NCBI GenBank assembly: GCA_947503585.1
Contig: CANNEJ010000135.1
Span: 1-5,165 of the forward strand
DNA from: Anaerolineales bacterium
GTDB taxonomy: Bacteria > Chloroflexota > Anaerolineae > Anaerolineales > UBA11657
DNA: 5,165 nucleotides
Direction of reading: 5' to 3'
In this document: one piece after another, positions 1-5,165 of the stretch
How the letters are laid out: every line of letters begins with the position of its first letter
Position numbering within the stretch: the first letter of the stretch is position 1
The notes under the pieces: model-generated
The model's database searches: none
What the model saw: the letters and a program-made list of their open reading frames with translations, nothing else
Told to the model about the DNA's origin: nothing
Program-made: the position numbers and the translations under genes

Positions 1-559
1 TCTCACCAGACTCCACTTTATTTATAAATGCTGTCCAGTGGGCCGACGCAGGCACTGCTTTGCGGCCGCCCAGCGGATGGGCCAGTATCGCAGCGGCCAT
101 CTCAACGCTAACTGGCTGCCCCAAGCTGGCACCTGCCAGCCCGGCCGCACGCTCCGCCCGGTGAACATTGTCCTCCACGAGCAGCTTCCCAAATACATCC
201 GCCCCCACAACCGCCACAACATTGGTGGTGCCGTCCGGAATCACGGGTTCGTGCTCAGCCGGCGCCTTGAGGGGCCGCATACGCGACCCGTCTGCCTCCA
301 CCAACACTGCATCCACGCCGGTACGCACCAGCTCGGCCACTATGTGCGGCGAGACACCAAACGCCTTGCCGGCTGCCGCATCGATGGGACCGGTAACCAG
401 CACATGGGCGTGGCCGCCCAACTGAGCTGTGACCGCAGCTGGCAGTTGCCCCGGGTCTGCGAGGGCAATGTGCTCCGGCGCAAGTGCAGTCTGGTTTGCA
501 AAAATGCGCGTGGTGGTGGTGGTGATCACCAGTTTTCCCGCTTTACTGGGAGCTGGCAT
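1..559 (-). CDS. yqeC: YqeC-like selenium-dependent hydroxylase accessory protein, C-terminus off the window, P-loop absent
   Basis: Reading the minus strand from ATG at 559 gives 186 open codons to the window edge, with no stop. The family is recognised from VITTTTTRIF (residues 11-20), VLVEADGSR (85-93) followed by RPLKAPAEHEPVIP (95-108), VVGADVFGK (117-125), NVHRAE (131-136), HPLGG (161-165) and NKVE (180-183). YqeC proteins accompany YqeB in genomes with selenium-dependent molybdenum hydroxylases and are thought to help deliver selenium or mature the Mo cofactor in the cytoplasm; the biochemistry is not settled. Known members begin with a GAGGKT-type Walker A loop about 25-30 residues before the TTTT motif. 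Here only about ten residues precede it and no such loop exists, because the upstream DNA encodes the YqeB C-terminus. The start overlaps yqeB by 17 nt, and GGAAG at 569-573 lies 9 nt upstream. Family assignment is firm; function of the shortened form is uncertain. Confidence 0.85.
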   Translation of the reverse strand, partial: MPAPSKAGKLVITTTTTRIFANQTALAPEHIALADPGQLPAAVTAQLGGHAHVLVTGPIDAAAGKAFGVSPHIVAELVRTGVDAVLVEADGSRMRPLKAPAEHEPVIPDGTTNVVAVVGADVFGKLLVEDNVHRAERAAGLAGASLGQPVSVEMAAAILAHPLGGRKAVPASAHWTAFINKVESGE

Positions 560-1424
560 GCAGCACGGCTTCCAGTGCCCCGCCGGCAACTGCCAGCGCC
601 TTGTCTGAGATCATGAAGCAGTGCGCCGGGTTGGAGCGCGGATCCACGTCACCGATCTTCTCGCCCGCTGCCACCTGCAGGCCAGACTGCATAAGGCCGC
701 GCAGCACACCGGCAAATGGCGCGGTGACGCCTTGCCCCGCTACTGTACACACCACGGCACCGGGCTCAAGCAGCGCGCCGATCTCACACTGCGCCAGCAT
801 TTCACCGTTGCAAGGTGCGCGCAGCACACGCGCACCCGCGTGGCCCGCCACCGCTTCTGGAACGCCGGTATCAGCCAATGCCGCTGCTCCTTGGGTTGTG
901 TACACGCGCCCGAGTGTATGCCCGCGCTGCGTTTCTACAACAGCATGGCAATGCCGGCCCACCACAAAACCGGGGCCGAGGCCAATTACCAGCGGCGCCA
1001 TGTCCAAGCGCGTATCTATCCCGCGCTTCTTAAGGCGTGCATCAATCAGTACCTGCGCGTTAAGCGCCGGCTGCAGCTCAAAGTGTTCATCAATGAAAAC
1101 GGGCACGGCGGCGCCAGATTCTTGCGAATCAACATTTGCAGCGGCGGTAGTTGTTTGAGTTGGCTGTGCAATGCCAGCCCACGGCTGCCCGTTGGCAAAG
1201 GCTGCGGCGTGCGAGCTAGCGGTCGCAACAAAGCGCAAGCCTTCAACTGTGTGGCTGCCGAAAAAGACAGCTTGGGCTGCGGAAACGGCACGGCGCACGA
1301 CGCGCGGCTGCGCCAGCTCCAAGATTGCAATGCGAAAACCAGCGCGCTGCAGGCGCCATGCAACTCCGGTTGCGAGATCGCCGCCGCCGCGCAGGACGAC
1401 CAGCGGGCGCATGCCAGCCGTCAC
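543..1424 (-). CDS. yqeB: YqeB, selenium-dependent molybdenum hydroxylase maturation protein (EF2563 family)
   Basis: This 293-residue protein matches the YqeB/EF2563 family along its length. It has an N-terminal nucleotide-binding-like motif RGGGDLATG (residues 12-20) and ELAQPRVVRRAV (36-47). The central block runs from DAR at 128 through DTRLD (137-141), PLVIGLGPGF (144-153) and ETQRGHTLGRV (164-174). A biotinyl/lipoyl-like C-terminal part follows, with VLRAPCNG (200-207), GDVDPR (258-263) and ISDKALAVAGG (272-282). The family co-occurs with selD and molybdenum hydroxylases that carry labile selenium, and is inferred to act in cofactor maturation; its reaction is unproven. The first possible start is GTG at 1424, overlapping the catalytic-subunit stop by 4 nt. 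ATG at 1412 is a strong alternative: GGGGTGA lies 8 nt upstream, and the protein would start at MRPLVVLRGGGD, where family members usually begin. Residues about 75-107 are an extra Ala/Thr/Gln-rich stretch. Confidence 0.93.
   Translation of the reverse strand: MTAGMRPLVVLRGGGDLATGVAWRLQRAGFRIAILELAQPRVVRRAVSAAQAVFFGSHTVEGLRFVATASSHAAAFANGQPWAGIAQPTQTTTAAANVDSQESGAAVPVFIDEHFELQPALNAQVLIDARLKKRGIDTRLDMAPLVIGLGPGFVVGRHCHAVVETQRGHTLGRVYTTQGAAALADTGVPEAVAGHAGARVLRAPCNGEMLAQCEIGALLEPGAVVCTVAGQGVTAPFAGVLRGLMQSGLQVAAGEKIGDVDPRSNPAHCFMISDKALAVAGGALEAVLHASSQ
569..573 (-). promoter_or_regulatory. Candidate ribosome binding site for the yqeC-like gene
   Basis: The minus strand reads GGAAG, nine bases before the ATG at 559. 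It lies inside the last codons of yqeB. It is a weak Shine-Dalgarno match, but it supports ATG 559 as a real start rather than an artefact of a truncated frame. It also fits translation of the downstream gene by ribosomes finishing yqeB. Confidence 0.35.
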
Positions 1425-3667
1425 CCCGCTGCGTGCAGCGCCGCCAGCACGCGCGCCGGCGTCAGGGGAAACTCGTCAATCCAAACTCCAACGGCTGCAT
1501 GCACGGCCGCGGTCACTGCGGGTGCGTACGGCAGATACGGCATCTCCGCCATGCCGCGCGCGCCCCACGGCCCCTGCGGGTCAGCGTACTCAAGGATCAC
1601 AGACTGGACGCGGTCCGGCACGTCGAGCACGGTGGGAATGAGGTACGTAGAAAGGAGTTTAGTCTTGATTGCGCCGCCATCCGAAATAAAATTTTCAAGT
1701 ACAGCATAACCATGCGCCTGGACGATGCCGCCTTCAATCTGCCCTTCCACTTGCTGCGGATTGATGGCGCGCCCCACGTCGTCGGCGCACACCACATTGA
1801 GCACGTGCACGTGGCCGGTTTCAGTATCCACCTCCACGTCCACAACCTCGGCTACATAACCGTACGAAATATTCGGGTCGCACTGGCCGGTCTGCGGATC
1901 CAGCATGGTGGTTGGGCGCGGCACATAGCGAAATGTGGCCAGCGCCGGCCGTTCCTCATCGTGCCACTTTTGCAGCGCAAGCTCGGCAGCGCCGCGGATG
2001 GAGTTACCGGACATGAATGTGAGCCGCGACGCCGAGGCGCTGCCGGAGTTTCCGCTGCTGGCGGTGTCCGAAAAATCACCGCTGACTTTTTGCAGCGGCA
2101 GGCCCAGTGCACTGGCAGCCATCTGCAGCAGCACTCCATGCGCACCCTGCCCGCATTCGGCGGCGGCGTGGCGCAGCACCGCCCGCTCAATCTGTGCGGT
2201 GCCGTGCAGCTCAATCGTGGCCACACACTCTTCGGGTGCGCCGAAAGAGAAGCCGATATTTTTTAGCGCGCAGGCAATGCCACGCCCGCGCTTGAGATGG
2301 GCTGCGCCAGCAGCCGGCAGCTGCCCGCCCCAGCCCGCTTGCTGGGCGCACTGGTCAACCACCTGCCGGATTGTGACACCCGCCGGGAACGCGGTGCCAA
2401 ATGCGCCGATGGCCCCCTCGCTAATTAAATTGCGGCGCCGCAGTTCAACCGGATCCATGCCCAGCTGATGCGCCAGCTTGTTCATTTGGCTTTCAACCAG
2501 GAAGGCACCCTGCGGTCCGCCAAATCCGCGGAACGCTCCACTGGGCACATTGTTTGTAAGCACGGCGTAGGCATCAATCGACACATTCGGAATGTCGTAC
2601 GGCCCGATGCACATGAGCGTGGCGTTGTTGAGCACCTTGGTGGAGGTATAGGTGTAGGCGCCGGCGTCTGCCACCAGCTCGCACTCGGCTGCCAGCACGC
2701 GGCCGCTGGCATCTGCGCCAAACTTGGCACGCATAAAATACGGGTGGCGTTTGTGGTGGCCGACAATCGACTCTTCGCGGCTCCAAATAATTTTCACGGC
2801 GCGATGCACGCCGCGCTGTGCCAGACGCCACGCTGCGAGTGCCAGCACCACTTGCACCGTCATATCTTCACGGCCGCCAAACGCGCCGCCAATGCTGGCA
2901 TACCGAATGCGCACTTGATCCACGGGCAGGCCCAGCGCATGCGCTACTTGCGTTTGGTCCTCATGCGTCCACTGCCCCGCCACTTCCACCATCACGCGCC
3001 CCGCATCATCAATGTAGGCAAGCCCGGCTTCCGGCGCAAGGTACGCATGCTCCTGCCACGGCGTGTGATAGGTGCTGTTCACCACCGCCGCACACTTTGC
3101 CCACGCGCCGGCCACATTGCCCTGCCGCAAACGGTTGTGCTGCAATATGTTGGTGTCGAGTGTGTCGGAAAGCAGCGGCGCGCCCGGCAGCATCGCCAAG
3201 CGCGGGTCTGTGACAATCGGCAGATCCTCCCATTCCATTTGCAGCAACTTCGCGGCGGCAGCAGCCTGATGCTCGCTTTCGGCCACCACCAGTGCCACTG
3301 TGTCGCCCTCGCAGCGCGCCACATCGCTGCCCGCTTTGGCGGAGCCGGGTCCCACAATCACCGGCTGGTCATACGTGATCAGTCCGTACTCATTCACCGG
3401 CACATCAGCAGCGGTGAAGACGGCCACCACTCCGGGCGCAGCCAGCGCGGCTGCAGTATCCAGGCTTAGCAGCCGCGCATGCGGCCGGCCGGCAAATACT
3501 GTTTTCATGTGCAGCATGTCCGGCCGCGCCAAATCTCCGGGGTAAAGCGATCGACCGGTAACCTTGTCCAGCGCATCCGCACGCAGTGGCGCAGCGCCAA
3601 TTGAGCTGGCACCGTTCGTGCCTTGTTTAGCCATGGTCTGGTGCTGTGCCGGCATGCTGCAGCGCAT
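1421..3667 (-). CDS. Xanthine dehydrogenase-family molybdenum hydroxylase, molybdopterin-binding catalytic subunit
   Basis: The 748-residue length is normal for a stand-alone large subunit. The N-terminal a/b hammerhead domain (about residues 22-150) contains ADALDKVTGRSLYPGDL; the Mo-pterin domains follow. Motif alignment to bovine xanthine dehydrogenase, done by eye from memory, gives Gln232 (Gln767), GGAFGGRE at 260-267 with Glu267 (Glu802), GAFRGFGGPQG at 377-387 with Arg380 and Phe382 (Arg912, Phe914), Phe475 (Phe1009), CGQGAH at 505-510, SGSASAS at 541-547, and the catalytic base Glu708 in GARGMAEMP (Glu1261). Asn348 sits where bovine Arg880 binds purine, so the substrate is not certain. 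The CO dehydrogenase loop (AYRCSFR type) is absent. The enzyme should hydroxylate an aromatic heterocycle or aldehyde in the cytoplasm, passing electrons to the fused FAD/FeS subunit encoded just upstream. The start is undecided among ATGs at 3667, 3655 and 3634, none with a good ribosome site; 3634 would cut the overlap with the upstream gene from 41 to 8 nt. Confidence 0.95.
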   Translation of the reverse strand: MRCSMPAQHQTMAKQGTNGASSIGAAPLRADALDKVTGRSLYPGDLARPDMLHMKTVFAGRPHARLLSLDTAAALAAPGVVAVFTAADVPVNEYGLITYDQPVIVGPGSAKAGSDVARCEGDTVALVVAESEHQAAAAAKLLQMEWEDLPIVTDPRLAMLPGAPLLSDTLDTNILQHNRLRQGNVAGAWAKCAAVVNSTYHTPWQEHAYLAPEAGLAYIDDAGRVMVEVAGQWTHEDQTQVAHALGLPVDQVRIRYASIGGAFGGREDMTVQVVLALAAWRLAQRGVHRAVKIIWSREESIVGHHKRHPYFMRAKFGADASGRVLAAECELVADAGAYTYTSTKVLNNATLMCIGPYDIPNVSIDAYAVLTNNVPSGAFRGFGGPQGAFLVESQMNKLAHQLGMDPVELRRRNLISEGAIGAFGTAFPAGVTIRQVVDQCAQQAGWGGQLPAAGAAHLKRGRGIACALKNIGFSFGAPEECVATIELHGTAQIERAVLRHAAAECGQGAHGVLLQMAASALGLPLQKVSGDFSDTASSGNSGSASASRLTFMSGNSIRGAAELALQKWHDEERPALATFRYVPRPTTMLDPQTGQCDPNISYGYVAEVVDVEVDTETGHVHVLNVVCADDVGRAINPQQVEGQIEGGIVQAHGYAVLENFISDGGAIKTKLLSTYLIPTVLDVPDRVQSVILEYADPQGPWGARGMAEMPYLPYAPAVTAAVHAAVGVWIDEFPLTPARVLAALHAAG

Positions 3668-5078
3668 CCAATATTTTGTAGTAGCCGGTGCAGCGGCAAA
3701 GGTTCCCGGTAATGGCCTGCTGCGCCTCCCAGCGCGAAGGCTGCGGGCATTCCTCCAAAAGTTTTGCGCCGGCCATCAACAGGCCGGGAGTGCAATAGCC
3801 GCACTGCACCGCGCCCTGCTCCACAAAGGCGCGCTGCACAGCGTGCAATGTGCCATCCGCAGCAGCCAGCCCTTCCACCGTCACAATTTCCGCGCCGTGT
3901 GCACATGGCGCCGGCACCATGCACGCCATCACGGCAGCGCCATTCAAGAACACGGTGCACGCACCACATTCGCCTTCTGAGCAGCCTTCCTTGGTGCCTG
4001 TGAGGCCGGCGTCCTCGCGCAACATGCGCAGCAGCGTTTTCTTGGACGCACCGCTCAGAGTCACTTGCTGCCCGTTGATGCGCGTAACAATCGGCGGCGT
4101 GCCACCATTGCCATCCGACCGCCACGCAGCGGTCGGCGCAGGCGCGGGACGGGTGCCGTTCCCGCCCCACAACATCACGGGCTTCTCAGCCGGGAACCAG
4201 CCCCGCGTATCACCGGCCACAATTGCGCGCAGCGCACGCGCCACTGCCACGCGCACAATCCCGCGCCGGTAAGCAGCCGGGCTGCGCAAGTCATCAATCG
4301 GGCGCGTTTGTTGCGCCGCAAGCTCGGACGCAGCCGCTATTGCAGGCGCATCCAATAATTTTCCGCTGAGGTGTGCTTCGGCTTGGTGTGCGCGAATTAC
4401 CGTCGGCGCAACTGCGCCGAGCGCAATGCGCACAATATTTGCGCGCACGCCGGCAGCGGTCGCAGCCAGATCCACAATCACTGTGGCATTTGCCACAGAA
4501 ATAGCCTGCGCCTTGCGCAAACCCATCTTTACAAACATGCCGCGCTCAGTGGCTTTCATGGGCGCGAAGGTTATCGCAGTCAGTAGCTCATCCGGCTGCA
4601 TCACGGTGCGGCGCACGCCGGTGTAAAAGTCGCGCAGTGCAACGCGCCGCGAACCGCGTACCGAGCGCAGTGTGACCGCCGCATCCAGCGCCAGCAGCGG
4701 CGTGATTGTGTCATTCGCCGGCGATGCCGTGATCAAGTTTCCGGCAACCGTGGCGCGATTGCGAATTTGCGGCGCGCCGACTTCCCAGCACGCCTGCGCC
4801 AGCGGCCAGGCCCGCTCGACAATCAGCGGCGCAGCCACACATTGGTTATGCGTCACAAGCGCACCCAATTGAATTTCTCCGGCTGCATTCATCTCGATTG
4901 TTGCCAGCCCGGGCACATTGGAGATGTCAACAATCACTTTCACATCCGGACGCACGTGCCGTTCCAACTCATTCAGCAGATCTGTGGCGCCAGCCATGAT
5001 GCGCGCCTGCGGCCCGTGCTCGGCAAGCAGCCCAAGCGCCTGCTCCAAATCAGTTACAAGATGGTAGGTTTGCCACAT
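3627..5078 (-). CDS. Fused FAD-binding and [2Fe-2S] electron-transfer subunit of the molybdenum hydroxylase
   Basis: This 483-residue protein joins two subunits that are separate in CO dehydrogenase-type enzymes. Residues 1 to about 170 are the FAD-binding domain, with AGATDLL (29-35, family AGGTDL) and TVAGNLITASPANDTITPLL (110-129), the second flavin-contact segment. Residues about 175-290 are the FAD-domain C-terminal part. A Pro/Ala/Gly-rich linker covers about 291-328. The [2Fe-2S] module begins near 329, with a plant-type ferredoxin cluster (Cys366, Cys371, Cys374, Cys386) and the second cluster on a helical domain (Cys426, Cys429, Cys461, Cys463 in CGYC and CRCTGY). All eight ligands are present, so the electron path from Mo through both clusters to FAD should be intact. 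In Rhodobacter XdhA and in eukaryotic enzymes the iron-sulfur part comes first; here the order is reversed. The start is ATG 5078, only 8 nt after a possible upstream stop and without a Shine-Dalgarno match. The stop overlaps the catalytic subunit gene. Confidence 0.95.
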   Translation of the reverse strand: MWQTYHLVTDLEQALGLLAEHGPQARIMAGATDLLNELERHVRPDVKVIVDISNVPGLATIEMNAAGEIQLGALVTHNQCVAAPLIVERAWPLAQACWEVGAPQIRNRATVAGNLITASPANDTITPLLALDAAVTLRSVRGSRRVALRDFYTGVRRTVMQPDELLTAITFAPMKATERGMFVKMGLRKAQAISVANATVIVDLAATAAGVRANIVRIALGAVAPTVIRAHQAEAHLSGKLLDAPAIAAASELAAQQTRPIDDLRSPAAYRRGIVRVAVARALRAIVAGDTRGWFPAEKPVMLWGGNGTRPAPAPTAAWRSDGNGGTPPIVTRINGQQVTLSGASKKTLLRMLREDAGLTGTKEGCSEGECGACTVFLNGAAVMACMVPAPCAHGAEIVTVEGLAAADGTLHAVQRAFVEQGAVQCGYCTPGLLMAGAKLLEECPQPSRWEAQQAITGNLCRCTGYYKILDALQHAGTAPDHG

Positions 5079-5086
5079 ACGCTAGT

Positions 5087-5165
5087 TTAGATTTGGGAAT
5101 AGTGCGCTGACGCAGCCTTGCGCCGCAAAACTTCTACTACCAGGACCGGCAACAGCGCCGAGTGC
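5087..5165 (-). CDS. Possible C-terminal end of an upstream gene, membrane-protein-like
   Basis: On the minus strand, 25 codons are open from the window edge to TAA at 5089-5087. They read HSALLPVLVVEVLRRKAASAHYSQI. A hydrophobic run followed by Arg/Arg/Lys resembles the cytoplasmic tail of a membrane protein such as a permease, and the third codon positions are G/C-rich like the genes next to it. A competing minus-strand frame is open to TAG at 5084-5082, but its codon use is less typical. The stop falls 8 nt before the ATG of the fused FAD/FeS gene, which would fit an operon that begins outside the window. With so few codons, identity cannot be judged; it could also be non-coding leader sequence. 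Confidence 0.35.
   Translation of the reverse strand, partial: HSALLPVLVVEVLRRKAASAHYSQI

Noticed and set aside
22..222. Minus-strand 66-codon frame inside the left edge
   Set aside because: It is a shifted reading of the yqeC-like gene; the product is Trp/Arg-rich and matches nothing, while the overlapping frame gives clear YqeC motifs.
365..391. GPIDAAAGKA in the YqeC-like protein as a possible relocated P-loop
   Set aside because: Spacing does not fit GxxxxGK[ST], the residue after Lys is Ala, and YqeC proteins normally have a similar Gly-rich segment here in addition to their N-terminal Walker A.
621..1709. Long plus-strand open frame (362 codons) opposite yqeB and the 3' end of the catalytic subunit gene
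   Set aside because: It has no recognisable motif, is rich in Arg, His and Cys as expected from the complement of GC-rich coding DNA, and lies antisense to genes with clear family matches.
2468..3469. Plus-strand open frame of 333 codons opposite the catalytic subunit, and a similar one at 1325-2266
   Set aside because: Composition is typical of antisense shadows, and no domain is recognisable. The minus-strand frame explains the region fully.
1421..3667. Form I CO dehydrogenase large subunit (CoxL)
   Set aside because: The AYRCSFR-type active-site loop is absent; the site reads GAFRGFGGPQG, as in xanthine dehydrogenase-like enzymes.
1421..3667. Selenocysteine codon in the catalytic subunit
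   Set aside because: No in-frame UGA interrupts the gene. The selenium in this enzyme class is a cofactor ligand and does not come from selenocysteine.
3600..3670. Terminator or promoter between the structural genes
   Set aside because: Genes overlap here and at the other junctions, and I saw no GC-rich hairpin with a T-run or convincing -35/-10 pair.

Overview
The window carries one compact, GC-rich, minus-strand gene cluster for a molybdenum hydroxylase of the xanthine dehydrogenase family plus its dedicated maturation factors. Read in the direction of transcription (from high to low coordinates), the order is: the last codons of an unidentified upstream gene (5087-5165); a fused FAD/[2Fe-2S] electron-transfer subunit (3627-5078); the molybdopterin-binding catalytic subunit (1421-3667); YqeB (543-1424); and a YqeC-like protein that runs off the left edge (1-559). 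Each gene after the first overlaps the one before it, by 41 nt or 8 nt depending on the start, then 4 nt, then 17 nt. This points to one transcript and coupled translation. No stretch over 100 bases lacks coding sequence, and I saw no RNA gene, mobile element, CRISPR array or terminator.

How the genes fit together: the catalytic subunit carries the Mo-bis-oxo/sulfido pterin site that hydroxylates a heterocyclic substrate with water as oxygen donor. Electrons would pass through the two [2Fe-2S] clusters to FAD in the fused partner. YqeB and YqeC are the marker proteins of selenium-dependent molybdenum hydroxylases, in which a labile, non-selenocysteine selenium atom is installed on the Mo cofactor. 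Their presence downstream suggests, as an inference, that this enzyme is selenium-dependent and probably acts on a purine or related N-heterocycle.

Unusual points are: a YqeC that starts after the point where its family normally has the Walker A loop; the reversed FAD-then-FeS order in the fused subunit; an Asn where mammalian xanthine dehydrogenase has its substrate-binding Arg880; and an extra low-complexity segment in YqeB.

The organism cannot be fixed from the sequence. The gene set fits an anaerobic or facultative environmental bacterium. The FAD-FeS fusion and its wording resemble proteins I associate with Chloroflexota (Anaerolineae-like), but that is a recollection-based inference of low to moderate confidence. 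Strong Shine-Dalgarno sites are mostly absent.
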